Shown one piece after another: positions 51,963-61,439 of a stretch of DNA of 64,000 nucleotides. How positions within the stretch are numbered: the stretch's first letter is position 1; each line of letters begins with the position of its first letter. This stretch comes from CAYZHM01 sp964478225 (lineage in GTDB: Bacteria; Pseudomonadota; Alphaproteobacteria; Micavibrionales; Micavibrionaceae), in the NCBI GenBank assembly GCA_964478225.1, contig CAYZHM010000001.1:593141-657140 (forward strand), given 5' to 3'. The notes below the pieces were generated by a model. That model worked only from the letters and a program-made list of their open reading frames with translations. It searched no databases and was not told where the DNA came from. A program made the position numbers and the translations under genes.

Positions 51963-53561
51963 ATGCCTGAATCTGTACGCGCTGATCGCGAAAATATGGA
52001 ATATGATGTTGTGATTGTTGGCGGTGGACCTTCGGGTCTGGCGTGCGCGATCCGTTTGAAGCAGATTAATCCTGAGATTAATGTTTGCCTTCTTGAGAAG
52101 GGTTCAGAGATTGGCGCGCATTTATTGTCGGGGGCAGCGTTTGAAACGCGAGCCCTTGATGAGCTTATTCCGGATTGGAAAGACAAAGGCGCACCTTTGA
52201 ATACGAAGGCGACAAAGGACACGTTTTTATTCTTAACAAAAACAAAGAGTTTTAAATTCCCTGCTCCGCCGCAGATGAATAATCATGGCAATTATATTAT
52301 TTCGCTTGGTGAATTTGGGAAATGGTTGGCAGAGCAGGCAGAAAGCTTGGGCGTTGAAATTTTCCCAGGTTTTGCAGCCGCAGAAATTCTTTATAAGGAT
52401 GGCGCTGTCATTGGTGTGGCGACAGGCGATGTTGATGGTGAGCCAGGGATGGAATTACACGCACGGCAGACCGTGTTTGCGGAAGGGTGTCATGGCAGTT
52501 TGACGAAGATGCTGATCCAGCATTACGACTTACGAGCTGATAGCGATCCACAGACTTATGGTTTGGGCGTTAAAGAGGTTTGGGAAGTTGCGCCCGAAAA
52601 ACATAAAAGTGGGCATACAACACACAGCGTGGGTTGGCCGATGGATTCAAAGACTTATGGCGGATCATGGATTTATCATTACGGAGAGAATTTGGTTTCG
52701 ATCGGGTTTGTGGTAGGGCTTGATTATCAGAACCCTACCCTTTCGCCTTATCAGGAGATGCAGAGATTTAAAACCCACCCGGCGATTAGACCGTTGCTGG
52801 AAGGTGGAAGGAGAATTTCATATGGCGCACGGGCGTTGGTTGAGGGCGGTTTTCAATCTTTGCCCAAACTCAGTTTCCCCGGAGGCGTTCTGGTTGGCGA
52901 TACGGCAGGGTTTTTGAACGTTCCCAAAATTAAAGGCAATCATATGGCGATGAAATCCGGCATGGTTGCCGCCGAAGCGATTGCCGAGTTTTTGAAGGAT
53001 GGGGAATGGGGCGGAGAATGCGTTTTGTACCCCGAAAATTTGAAAAAATCATGGCTTTGGGCAGAGCTTAAAAAGGTACGCAATATAAGGCCGGGCTTTC
53101 ATAAAGGGCTGTGGCTTGGGCTTTTGAATGCAGCTTTTGAGACGATTACGGGTGGTTTGACGCCTTGGACGCTACGGAACCACGCCGATCACAAATCATT
53201 AAAAAATATCAATGATTGCAATAAGATAGAGTATCCAAAGCCCGATGGCGTGATTACATTTGACCGCTTAACGTCGGTTTCGTTCTCGAACACGAACCAT
53301 GCGGAAGGTGAATGCCACTTGAAGCTTAAGGATTCTGAAATACCTGTTAAGGTAAACTTAAAGGACTATGGCGGGCCGTCACAGTATTATTGTCCGGCCG
53401 GCGTTTATGAGTTTGTAAAGGATGAACAAGGGCAAGACAAGTTTCAGATTAATGCGCAAAATTGCGTGCACTGTAAAACTTGCGATATCAAAGACCCAAT
53501 GCAGAATATAAACTGGACTGTGCCGCGTGGTGGTGATGGGCCAAATTACTCGGGGATGTGA
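51963..53561 (+). CDS. Electron transfer flavoprotein-ubiquinone oxidoreductase
   Basis: 532-residue membrane-associated flavoprotein passing electrons from ETF to ubiquinone. N-terminal FAD fold VVIVGGGPSGLACAIRL, the quinone- and membrane-binding segments in the middle, and a C-terminal 4Fe-4S site CVHCKTCDIKDP plus an upstream Cys (YYCPAG). ATG 51963 is preferred to 51933 because AGGA stands 6 bases before it and the family starts near here. With SDH at the other end of the window it feeds the quinone pool. The next gene begins 14 bases after the stop. Confidence 0.95.
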   Translation: MPESVRADRENMEYDVVIVGGGPSGLACAIRLKQINPEINVCLLEKGSEIGAHLLSGAAFETRALDELIPDWKDKGAPLNTKATKDTFLFLTKTKSFKFPAPPQMNNHGNYIISLGEFGKWLAEQAESLGVEIFPGFAAAEILYKDGAVIGVATGDVDGEPGMELHARQTVFAEGCHGSLTKMLIQHYDLRADSDPQTYGLGVKEVWEVAPEKHKSGHTTHSVGWPMDSKTYGGSWIYHYGENLVSIGFVVGLDYQNPTLSPYQEMQRFKTHPAIRPLLEGGRRISYGARALVEGGFQSLPKLSFPGGVLVGDTAGFLNVPKIKGNHMAMKSGMVAAEAIAEFLKDGEWGGECVLYPENLKKSWLWAELKKVRNIRPGFHKGLWLGLLNAAFETITGGLTPWTLRNHADHKSLKNINDCNKIEYPKPDGVITFDRLTSVSFSNTNHAEGECHLKLKDSEIPVKVNLKDYGGPSQYYCPAGVYEFVKDEQGQDKFQINAQNCVHCKTCDIKDPMQNINWTVPRGGDGPNYSGM

Positions 53562-53575
53562 ACGAGAAGATAGTC

Positions 53576-55390
53576 ATGAGAAATAAAAAAATATTCATTT
53601 TGTCGCTTTTGGTTTCCTGCGCTTTTCTTGGCGGATGTTTTGAAGAGGAGACCGCCCAGAAGGACGAGAAAGCGAAACAAGTTTCCGTCGCACAGAAAGT
53701 TCTTTCCGCTATAAAAACCGGCCCGGTGGATTCTCAGGAAGCAGAAATTGTTGACCCGCTTGCGGTGCCGAATATTTCTGGACAGTACCTTGCCAGCCAG
53801 TTTGCTCAGAACCGTCATGACTGGAAGACGGCTGCGGCGCATTTGAATGATGTTTTAAAGGCGACGCCGGACGAACCGAATTTGCTGAAGATGTCGATGA
53901 TCTTATCGGCGGGGTCAGGAGATGTTGAAGAGGCGTTGCGCGTCGCCAGCCAGTTGCGCGAAACCCCGGATGGGGGGTCGCTGGCTTCGTTATTTGAAGC
54001 AGTTGGCTTGATTAAAGCCGGGGACATGAAAAAGGCCGCAGACTTTATTGCAACGATGCCGCGCAGTGGGCTTGCTGAATTTATCCATCCTTTATATGAA
54101 GGTTGGGCGCAAGCGGGGCTTGGCGTTTATGACGTCGACCACCTTCAGAGCAATACGGTGCATTTGAAGCATGCGGTTTTGATTGCGGATTATTTAAAGA
54201 AAGCAGACAAGATAGAAGCCTTGCTTGATCAGTCTTTGAGCGCGCAGAATATTTCCGTTGGAGAAACAGAGGTTATTGCCGATGGGTATGCCCATATAGG
54301 ACAAAATGAGAAGGCCACTGTTTTATACGAAGAAATTTATAAGCAGTTGCCGCAAAATAAGGTCATTTTAGAAAAAATAGAGGGCCTTAAGGCGGGCAAA
54401 CCAGTTGATGCTTTTAAATCCGTGAAATCTCCGCAAGATGGTGTGGCGCTGGCGATGGGTGATATGGCGCGCCTTTTATTTCAAGAGGGCAGTGATGACA
54501 GTGCGAGGATTTTCGCGCATCTTGCACTCTACCTAGACAAAGACAATCAATATCCGCTTATTTTGCTTGGAGCGATTGCAGAGCAGAATGAACGGTATGA
54601 GCAGGCTTCTGAATATTATTCGATGGTGAAGGACGATAATGAAAATTATCTTGAGGTGAGACGCCGGGCGGCAGAGATGCTGGACAAGCTTGGAAAAACT
54701 GAGGAAGCCATTCATCAACTCCGTGAACTTTATAAGAATTCTGATGACACGCAGGCTTTGATTGTGATTGGTGATTTGCATAGGCAAAAAGAGCAATTTG
54801 CAGAGGCGGTTAAGGTTTATAATGAGGCAGAAAAGCACATTCATAAGAATGCCGGTGCCGGCGAGATGCCGCCGGAATATTGGAATCTTCTTTATGTCCG
54901 CGGGATGGCGAATGAGCGCGCGGGCAATTGGGTTGAAGCTGAAAACGATTTGACCAAGGCGTTGGATTATCAACCAAACAATCCTTTTGTTTTAAATTAT
55001 CTGGGGTATGCGTGGGCGGACCAGGATAAAAATCTTGATAAGGCTTTGGAGATGATTAAGCGCGCGGTTGAGCTTCAGCCTCAGGACGGTTACATTACGG
55101 ACTCTTTGGGATGGGTCTATTTCAAAATGGGACGTTTTGCTGAGGGTGTGCCTTATTTGGAGAAGGCGGTCGAGTTGTTGCCTTATGATCCGGTGATTAA
55201 TGATCACCTTGGTGATGCGTATTGGCGCGTGGGACGCAAGCTGGAGGCGCGTTTCCAGTGGGAGCGAGCAAAAAATCATTCAGAAGACCAGCAGTTGATT
55301 GGCCAAATTGATGCCAAGATGATTGATGGGTTGCCGGCGTTTGAGGCGATCAAGCATGCCGATGCTGATCCGGCCGCGGAAAAGCTTTAA
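53576..55390 (+). CDS. TPR-repeat lipoprotein
   Basis: 604 residues. Lipoprotein signal with lipobox LGGC (Cys about 21), then a charged linker and about ten TPR units: recognisable ones are DWKTAAAHLNDVLKATPDEP, EQASEYYSMVKDD, and the C-terminal series NWVEAENDLTKALDYQPNNP, LDKALEMIKRAVELQPQDG and FAEGVPYLEKAVELLPYDP. Likely an envelope scaffold protein at the inner or outer membrane; partner unknown. The ATG at 53576 was chosen over GTG 53558 because the signal begins there. Confidence 0.85.
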   Translation: MRNKKIFILSLLVSCAFLGGCFEEETAQKDEKAKQVSVAQKVLSAIKTGPVDSQEAEIVDPLAVPNISGQYLASQFAQNRHDWKTAAAHLNDVLKATPDEPNLLKMSMILSAGSGDVEEALRVASQLRETPDGGSLASLFEAVGLIKAGDMKKAADFIATMPRSGLAEFIHPLYEGWAQAGLGVYDVDHLQSNTVHLKHAVLIADYLKKADKIEALLDQSLSAQNISVGETEVIADGYAHIGQNEKATVLYEEIYKQLPQNKVILEKIEGLKAGKPVDAFKSVKSPQDGVALAMGDMARLLFQEGSDDSARIFAHLALYLDKDNQYPLILLGAIAEQNERYEQASEYYSMVKDDNENYLEVRRRAAEMLDKLGKTEEAIHQLRELYKNSDDTQALIVIGDLHRQKEQFAEAVKVYNEAEKHIHKNAGAGEMPPEYWNLLYVRGMANERAGNWVEAENDLTKALDYQPNNPFVLNYLGYAWADQDKNLDKALEMIKRAVELQPQDGYITDSLGWVYFKMGRFAEGVPYLEKAVELLPYDPVINDHLGDAYWRVGRKLEARFQWERAKNHSEDQQLIGQIDAKMIDGLPAFEAIKHADADPAAEKL

Positions 55391-55421
55391 CCTTTCCCCT
55401 TTTTGATTTAAAACTCCGTTT

Positions 55422-56273
55422 ATGAGCGATCGCCTGGAGATATTGGCTGCGGCCAAGGTTAATTTGTTTTTGCATGTGGTCTCCAAGATGGAGAATGGTT
55501 TGCATGGCTTACAATCTTTGGTGTGTTTTGCAGACATTGGCGACACGATCACGATTGAGAAGGCGCCCCATTTTGAGTTTGTTGTTCAGGGCGATTTTGC
55601 GAGTGGGCTTGGCGCGAATGAAAATAATCTTGTTGTTCGTGCGGCGCGGATGATGGCGAGCCGTTTTTCCCGGGATATGGATTATAAGATTACGTTGACC
55701 AAAAGCCTTCCTGTGGCGGCAGGGATTGGTGGAGGATCAGCGGATGCGGCGGCGGTTATTCGCGGGTTGGCTCAATTGTGGGACATTCAAAATTATCCAG
55801 CGGATTTGGGATTTGATCTGGGGGCGGACATTCCGGCGTGTCTTAAAGACTGCGCGTCGTTGATGGAGGGCACGGGAGAAAAGATAACCCCTGTCCCGCA
55901 TTTTCCGGCGTTGCATTGTGTTTTGATAAACCCGCTTCAATCGTGTTCGACCGCCGATGTATTCCGATCGTTTTCTCAAAATTTTTTAAACCCCATTCAG
56001 ATTCCAGACCGGTTTGAGAATTATGGATCGTTAATAGAATTTTTGTTGAGGCAGAGAAATGATTTGAGCGCGGCGGCAGAAAAGATTGTGCCAGAGATTA
56101 CAGTTTGTCTTGGCGTCCTTAAACACTCGGGTAGTGATTTGGTACGAATGTCCGGATCGGGAGCGTCATGTTTTGGTTTGTATGAAACGCAGGAACAAGC
56201 GCGGATGGCATGTGAACAGATTCAAAGCCTCCATCCTGAGTGGTGGGTGCGCGCAGCAGTTTTGAATGGTTGA
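55422..56273 (+). CDS. ispE: 4-diphosphocytidyl-2-C-methyl-D-erythritol kinase
   Basis: GHMP kinase of the MEP isoprenoid pathway. 283 residues: AAAKVNLFLHVV, ATP loop LPVAAGIGGGSADAAAVI and the C-terminal MSGSGASCFGLYE loop. Follows the TPR gene by 31 bases. Tail-to-tail with the PodJ-like gene, with no base between the two stops. Confidence 0.95.
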   Translation: MSDRLEILAAAKVNLFLHVVSKMENGLHGLQSLVCFADIGDTITIEKAPHFEFVVQGDFASGLGANENNLVVRAARMMASRFSRDMDYKITLTKSLPVAAGIGGGSADAAAVIRGLAQLWDIQNYPADLGFDLGADIPACLKDCASLMEGTGEKITPVPHFPALHCVLINPLQSCSTADVFRSFSQNFLNPIQIPDRFENYGSLIEFLLRQRNDLSAAAEKIVPEITVCLGVLKHSGSDLVRMSGSGASCFGLYETQEQARMACEQIQSLHPEWWVRAAVLNG

Positions 56274-58403
56274 TTATTGCTCGCGAGATCCGTACTCAGG
56301 CATTGTGCTGCGCGATTTTGCGAGCATATGAGCCAGCAATGATTGGTCAGCGATTCCTGTGATTCCCAGATTGTTTTGCGCCTGGTAAGAGCGGATTGCA
56401 TCCCGGACTATAGGACCGGGTATGCCATCGGCGGGTCCAGGAAAGAGACCTTCACGCATTAGAAGTTCTTGAATTTGAGCCATGGTGGAAGGGCTTTCCG
56501 TTTCCTGCACAGGAATTTCAGCTTTTTTGACGGCCGCGGGAGGAGAAACAGGGGTTTCGTCTAATAAGTCAGTTTTTTTTTGTGTTTTGACACCATCAGC
56601 GATGCGGTTGACGTCTTCGAGATCGATGTTCAAAGATTTGGCAAGCTGGCGCAGGGCTTCGCTTGCTTCCGGGCTTCCTTTGTCGGCGGCGGTTTTATAC
56701 CACATAAGCGCCTCGTCAGGTTTGGGTTGCCCCAAAAGCCCATTCTCATAGATCAGGCCGAGATTGTAAGCTGCTTCGGTCACATTCTGATTGGCGGCAT
56801 TTTCGAAATAGCGCGTGGCTTTCTCGGGATCGTAGGCAACACCTATCCCCTCAATATAGGCGATGCCAAGATTATATTGTGCTTCGGGGTGATCGAGGCT
56901 GGCGGCTTTGGTGTACCACTGGATTGCCTTGGCGATATCTTTTTTGGTGCCGAGACCTTGATGGTAGAGCACGCCGAGATTATAGGCAGCATTCGCAATA
57001 TTTTGATTTGCGGCTTGTTCGAACCAGAAGGCCGCGCGTTTATAATCCTGGCCGACGCCGCCATGTCCGGCGGTATAGATTGCAGCGAGATCGTGCTGCG
57101 CTTCAGGAACGCCTTGATAGGCCTGGTTTTGGATATCTTGAACCATGGCCGGCAGATTGGGATCTGGCTTGATTTGTTCCTCAAGAGGTTTTGTTGACGC
57201 CGGTTTTACTGGCTCTGGTGCGGGCGCAGGTTTTGCACGTACGGGCTCAGGGGTAGGAATTGCTGTTGCGGTTTTAGCAGAAGGTTCGATATTATTGAGT
57301 TGGGTCGCCAGAGCCTCAGGATCATTTTCAAGAAGCTCAAGAAGCTTCTTGTCGTCTTGCAGATCGACTGTGCCGAGATCATCAGCTTTTGATCTGACTG
57401 GCGGAAGGGGTTCTGGTGCTTCCGGTTCTGGCGTGACGGCTGGTTCCGTTGCTTGTGGTTCTTCGAAATCATTCAGTGCAGATTGATATTCTGTTTGCTC
57501 AGGTTCTTCATAAGGACTGCTGTAGCTAGCGGGCTCTTCCTCCGCCGTCCAGCTTTCTTCCGAAAGGTTACGGATGTCGTCCAATGTAGCGGCTGCGTTG
57601 TCGCGGGTGGCGTTGATTGAGGCGGTTTGCTCGGGAAGTCGGCTGAGGCTCCAGCCCAGCAAGGCGGCAAGCAAGACAAGCATGGCGGTGCTGGCGGGAT
57701 TGAAAATTGCCGATTGTTGCCACCATTTAATGACGGGGTTTTCAGATGTGGCGGCTTTTGGTTGCGCTTTATCACCGCTCAGGATGCGGCCCTTTTCATC
57801 CATATCGAGGGGGGTGTCGTTGCTGGCGCCCGCTTGATGGGGCAGGAATGTGGTTGCCCGGGTGTTGAGAGCTTCCTGGGTTTGCAGGACGGCTTCTTCA
57901 ATTCTTTCGATTTTGCGCATAAAACGCGCGCGATCATCGACCGCTTTGCTGACCTGGCGCACGACCTTGGCTTGCTCGGCTTTGGTTTCTTGTACAGTTT
58001 TGGCAAGTTTGGATTGTTGCTGTACGGTTTCGAGCATTTGGGCTTGAAGTTTGCTCATGCCCTGATCGGCGCGATCGGCCTTTTTTTCGATTTGAAGCAT
58101 GAGTTTACGTGCTTCTTCCAGTTCACGCAAGGCGCTGCCTGCTGTGCCGGGTGCTGCGCTGATGGTTTTCATGTCTTCAACCATGCGGCGATAATGATCA
58201 AGCTCCATCCGCATCTGGCGGCGCTCGATTTGCGAACTTTGAAGTTTTTCATTCAAGGCCCGCAAAAGCCCCACCACTTGCATGTTTGTGACCGATATAT
58301 CGGAATTTGGGGTGGCCTTGTTGGCGGGAGGCGGCACATCGCCGCGGACCTGATCATGGCTTTGGAAAAAGACCCGGCCTTCGCTTGTTTTTTTGAAACC
58401 CAT
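56274..58403 (-). CDS. PodJ-like polar scaffold protein (coiled coil, one helix, Sel1 repeats, peptidoglycan-binding)
   Basis: 709 residues. Cytoplasmic N-terminal coiled coil (about 45-180), one transmembrane helix at 237-254 (STAMLVLLAALLGWSLSRLP), a long acidic, Pro/Glu-rich linker, then at least four Sel1-like repeats in the periplasm (PEAQHDLAAIYTAGHGGVGQ, NAAYNLGVLYHQGLG, EAQYNLGIAYIEGIG, EAAYNLGLIYENG) and a peptidoglycan-binding domain near the end (IQELLMREGLFPGPADGIPG). This is the architecture of Caulobacter PodJ, which organises a cell pole; sequence orthology needs a profile search. ATG 58403 chosen over TTG 58424. Confidence 0.8.
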   Translation of the reverse strand: MGFKKTSEGRVFFQSHDQVRGDVPPPANKATPNSDISVTNMQVVGLLRALNEKLQSSQIERRQMRMELDHYRRMVEDMKTISAAPGTAGSALRELEEARKLMLQIEKKADRADQGMSKLQAQMLETVQQQSKLAKTVQETKAEQAKVVRQVSKAVDDRARFMRKIERIEEAVLQTQEALNTRATTFLPHQAGASNDTPLDMDEKGRILSGDKAQPKAATSENPVIKWWQQSAIFNPASTAMLVLLAALLGWSLSRLPEQTASINATRDNAAATLDDIRNLSEESWTAEEEPASYSSPYEEPEQTEYQSALNDFEEPQATEPAVTPEPEAPEPLPPVRSKADDLGTVDLQDDKKLLELLENDPEALATQLNNIEPSAKTATAIPTPEPVRAKPAPAPEPVKPASTKPLEEQIKPDPNLPAMVQDIQNQAYQGVPEAQHDLAAIYTAGHGGVGQDYKRAAFWFEQAANQNIANAAYNLGVLYHQGLGTKKDIAKAIQWYTKAASLDHPEAQYNLGIAYIEGIGVAYDPEKATRYFENAANQNVTEAAYNLGLIYENGLLGQPKPDEALMWYKTAADKGSPEASEALRQLAKSLNIDLEDVNRIADGVKTQKKTDLLDETPVSPPAAVKKAEIPVQETESPSTMAQIQELLMREGLFPGPADGIPGPIVRDAIRSYQAQNNLGITGIADQSLLAHMLAKSRSTMPEYGSREQ

Positions 58404-58571
58404 AGCAATACTCTGTTCGTTCAATGGTTAAGACTGTTTCGCGATTCCCCAACTATACGCAATTTTGGAAAATAGCACCAAGAATATTCGCTTTTCTTTT
58501 CCACAATCAGACACTTAAAGTGCTTGATTTTGGGGGGGCTATTGGTTAGTTTCACGCTGTTATGAGAATGT

Positions 58572-58646
58572 TGGGGCGTCGCCAAGCGGTAAGGCAGCGG
58601 TTTTTGGTACCGCCATTCGTAGGTTCGAATCCTGCCGCCCCAGCCA
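58572..58646 (+). tRNA. tRNA-Gln (anticodon TTG)
   Basis: 75 bases including the encoded CCA. The 7-bp acceptor stem TGGGGCG/CGCCCCA is perfect. The anticodon arm GCGGT-TTTTGGT-ACCGC has anticodon TTG at the loop centre, reading CAA and CAG. The T-loop GTTCGAATC is standard. Confidence 0.95.
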
Positions 58647-58767
58647 TTTTTAGATTTTAGAACACAATATCCCAGCTGAAATTGTTAAACTGTGGGTATA
58701 TTTATGCCTCTGTCTTGCTGAAATTAAAAAACTTCATCAGGCTGTTGTCATGCTTATAAACTCTTAA

Positions 58768-61269
58768 ATGATGGCGGCCTTAGCTATGCACTCAAATTCC
58801 TCCCTGTTCCTGACCTGCGTTTCAAGTGTTGCCCTATTGTCTTTCATTCCTTCCTCTGTCAACGCGGCGAACTTTACCGTGAACACCGGGGTGACGGATA
58901 ACGTGGCCAAGGTTATCGACGGCGCAGGAGAAACAGGAACCGTTCAAAGCACAGGTGTGCTTGATGTAACTGGCAGCAGCGCCATTGCAGCAGATGCGCT
59001 GAACTATGTGATTAACAATAACGGTACAATTCAGACAAACGGTGCCGGCGACCGGGGCATTTTCTCCTCGTCTTCCAATTCCACAGGATCCACAATCACC
59101 AATTCCGGCACTATTCGGACTCTTGGCGGCGGGGCGGCGCACGCGATTCAAATTACGCCGGGCGCTACGGGCGGCTTAACGGTCACCAATACAAGCACAG
59201 GGACGATTTCAGCCACAGGAACAGGCAACGCCATTCGTTTTTTCTCGGATAACAATACACTGAACAATAGCGGCACACTGAGCGTTGCGGGAACAGACGC
59301 CATTTTTGTCAGCGGCAACAATAATGTCATTGTTCTGAACCAGGGAACATCCTTGACCGGCGGGATTAATTTTGCGGGCGGCGCGGGGAACACCCTGGAA
59401 TATTGGACCGGAAGCTCGTTTGCTGAAGGCGGCGGGATTGGCACGGTCAGCAGCGCACCCACGATTACAGGCGGCACTTTGGGCGTTGAATATACGCAGA
59501 CCGTTCACACCTCCAGCGGTAATGTGGCGGGCAGCACGAAAACGGTTACCGGCGGCGGCCTTACCGTTGCGGTCACCGAGGACAATTCCGGACACAAGAA
59601 CGGCGTGGAAACAAAGTCGGCGAATCAGGCTGCGGAGATCGCTGTCAACCATGTACAGACTTCGGAAACGACAACAAGTAAGGAGACTAAAAACCCCTCC
59701 GTTAAAGATCAGATTGCCGCCATTAATATTCAAGTGAATGCGTTGAAGGCAAAGATTAAAAAGAACAAAGAGGTCATCGCTGGCATTGATGGTATTCTTG
59801 AAAAAGTAAAAGATTCAGGGCAGCAGGAATATATTGATCATTTGAAAAAGCAAAGGGCAGACTTGCTGGCGCAAAATCAAAAAATGCAAAATGAAATCGA
59901 TGAACTTCTCGCCAACATGCCTAAAGAAAGAACCAATATTATTAATTATTCGGATAATTTATTTAAAACCTATCTTATGAGTTTTGAGGATATTCGAGAG
60001 CTGGCAAAAAACTCGGCTGGCTTGGAATCCTTGGAAATCGGTCGGATCGATCTCGCGCAACTTAAAACCGAAGAGCTGCATAGTCTTTTTTGGACAACCA
60101 TTTTTGAATACTTTGCTTTGGCTTCAAAGCTTGGTTCTGCGGCATCCGCCTCTCTATTTGATGTAACCATATCNNNNNNNNNNACCATATCAATATTAAT
60201 GGCGGTCTGGAATGAAATACAGTACAGGGTAGCACAAGGGGAAAATGCTGGCATAAGCGGCATTTCGGCCGGGGATGTTGTGCCATCTGAAATGGATAAG
60301 ATGCAAGCCGCCATGAACAAAATGATGGCGAATATGACGCCGGCGCAGCGTGCAGAAATGGAGCAAGCCCTACAAAGTGGAAACAGGATCGGTAAAGACC
60401 GCAAGCCTTATAAAGCCTGGGCGGAAGTTTATGGCGGTTACCGCGAACGTCCAAATTACAAAGACTCACTTTATTCCGAAAGCAAAAACGGCGGGATCGT
60501 TGCGGGCGTTAATCTGCCCGAAGCGATTAACGGCGTGAATTATGGCGTTTACGGGAGTGTCTTTGCCGGATCAACCGAGATTGGCAAATCCAAATTCCGT
60601 CAGATCGATACGCAAGGGGCGATGATCGGCGGCGTGGCGTCGACGAGCATGGGTGAGTATGCCGTGAGTGGGCAGCTTGCACTTGGTTTTTCAGCCAATG
60701 ACAGCGACCGCGTTGTCGGTGGCGGCTCGGCCAAGGCCAAGGCGGATTACAACAGCTATTTTGCGAACCCGTCTGTGACAGTATCGCGCGAGTTTATGGA
60801 TGGGGACACCGGTGTGAAATATAAACCTTCGCTGACGGCGGGCTATACTGCCACGCGCACGGAGAACTATACCGAGCATGGATCACTGGCTAATCAAAGC
60901 ATCGATGATAAGACCAGCCATATGCTGAGCGGTCGCGCATTGGTGGAGGCTACGCCGTTGCCGAAGATTATTCAGGGCGCAGAAAATGAGCCGCGCGGTA
61001 TCTTGAAACATTCCTACCGCGCAGGGGCGCAAGCGCAAGCGGGAATCGGCGACCAGAGTATTGATGTGAGTGTTCTGGGTAGCAATGTCACTATCGACCC
61101 TGATGCCGACCGCACAGTGGACGGTATTGTCGGGATCAATCTCGATTATATCGACCGCAGCGGCACGAATGTCTATTTCGATGCCGAGGGCTCTGTGGGT
61201 CTTAACAAAGGCGGCCCAGGGGATAATATGGGTGGCACAGCGAAAGTCGGTCTGCGATGGGCGTTTTGA
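58768..61269 (+). CDS. Autotransporter with beta-helical passenger and coiled coil; contains a 10-N assembly gap
   Basis: 833 codons as given. Signal peptide (about 1-33), then a Gly/Ser/Thr/Asn-rich repetitive passenger (about 35-260) typical of beta-helix adhesins, a long Lys/Glu-rich coiled coil (about 311-388), a hydrophobic stretch at the gap, and a 12-strand beta domain (about 545-833) ending in RWAF, with the expected terminal aromatic. The N's at 60174-60183 lie between two copies of ACCATATC; merging these removes 18 bases and keeps the frame. Translation start unclear: ATGATG at 58768 follows TATAAA (58755-58760) very closely. Surface adhesin is likely. Confidence 0.85.
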   Translation: MMAALAMHSNSSLFLTCVSSVALLSFIPSSVNAANFTVNTGVTDNVAKVIDGAGETGTVQSTGVLDVTGSSAIAADALNYVINNNGTIQTNGAGDRGIFSSSSNSTGSTITNSGTIRTLGGGAAHAIQITPGATGGLTVTNTSTGTISATGTGNAIRFFSDNNTLNNSGTLSVAGTDAIFVSGNNNVIVLNQGTSLTGGINFAGGAGNTLEYWTGSSFAEGGGIGTVSSAPTITGGTLGVEYTQTVHTSSGNVAGSTKTVTGGGLTVAVTEDNSGHKNGVETKSANQAAEIAVNHVQTSETTTSKETKNPSVKDQIAAINIQVNALKAKIKKNKEVIAGIDGILEKVKDSGQQEYIDHLKKQRADLLAQNQKMQNEIDELLANMPKERTNIINYSDNLFKTYLMSFEDIRELAKNSAGLESLEIGRIDLAQLKTEELHSLFWTTIFEYFALASKLGSAASASLFDVTIXXXXTISILMAVWNEIQYRVAQGENAGISGISAGDVVPSEMDKMQAAMNKMMANMTPAQRAEMEQALQSGNRIGKDRKPYKAWAEVYGGYRERPNYKDSLYSESKNGGIVAGVNLPEAINGVNYGVYGSVFAGSTEIGKSKFRQIDTQGAMIGGVASTSMGEYAVSGQLALGFSANDSDRVVGGGSAKAKADYNSYFANPSVTVSREFMDGDTGVKYKPSLTAGYTATRTENYTEHGSLANQSIDDKTSHMLSGRALVEATPLPKIIQGAENEPRGILKHSYRAGAQAQAGIGDQSIDVSVLGSNVTIDPDADRTVDGIVGINLDYIDRSGTNVYFDAEGSVGLNKGGPGDNMGGTAKVGLRWAF
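60174..60183. other. Assembly gap (10 N)
   Basis: Ten N's with the 8-base sequence ACCATATC on each side (60166-60173 and 60184-60191). This is the pattern left when two contigs overlapping by 8 bases are joined by a fixed-size gap. Treat residues around it as uncertain. Confidence 0.97.
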
Positions 61270-61294
61270 TCTATTGTTCAGTAAGGAAATTTAG

Positions 61295-61320
61295 GTCTGA
61301 TTGCACGAACAGACGTTTTT
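61295..61320 (+). terminator. Weak terminator after the autotransporter gene
   Basis: GTCTG (61295-61299), a 10-base loop, CAGAC (61310-61314), then G and five T's. The stem is short, so this is tentative. The remaining 61321-61439 shows no gene or clear site. Confidence 0.35.
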
Positions 61321-61439
61321 GCATTTAATTAGTGTTGATCTTGCAGGCCTGCAGAATCTTGTCACTGCAAATGCATTCTAGCAAAGACTTGGCCATTGCC
61401 TCCTCAAGCGCTCGAATGGATATGCGAGTGATGAAAATC

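Noticed and set aside
58531..58538. Run of seven G's before tRNA-Gln as a possible phase-variable tract
   Set aside because: It lies in no coding frame and not between convincing promoter hexamers, so slippage would have no evident effect.
60174..60183. Autotransporter as a frameshifted or broken gene because of the gap
   Set aside because: The frame is intact on both sides, both with 10 N's and after merging the 8-base overlap, and the beta-barrel ends in the expected aromatic residue.
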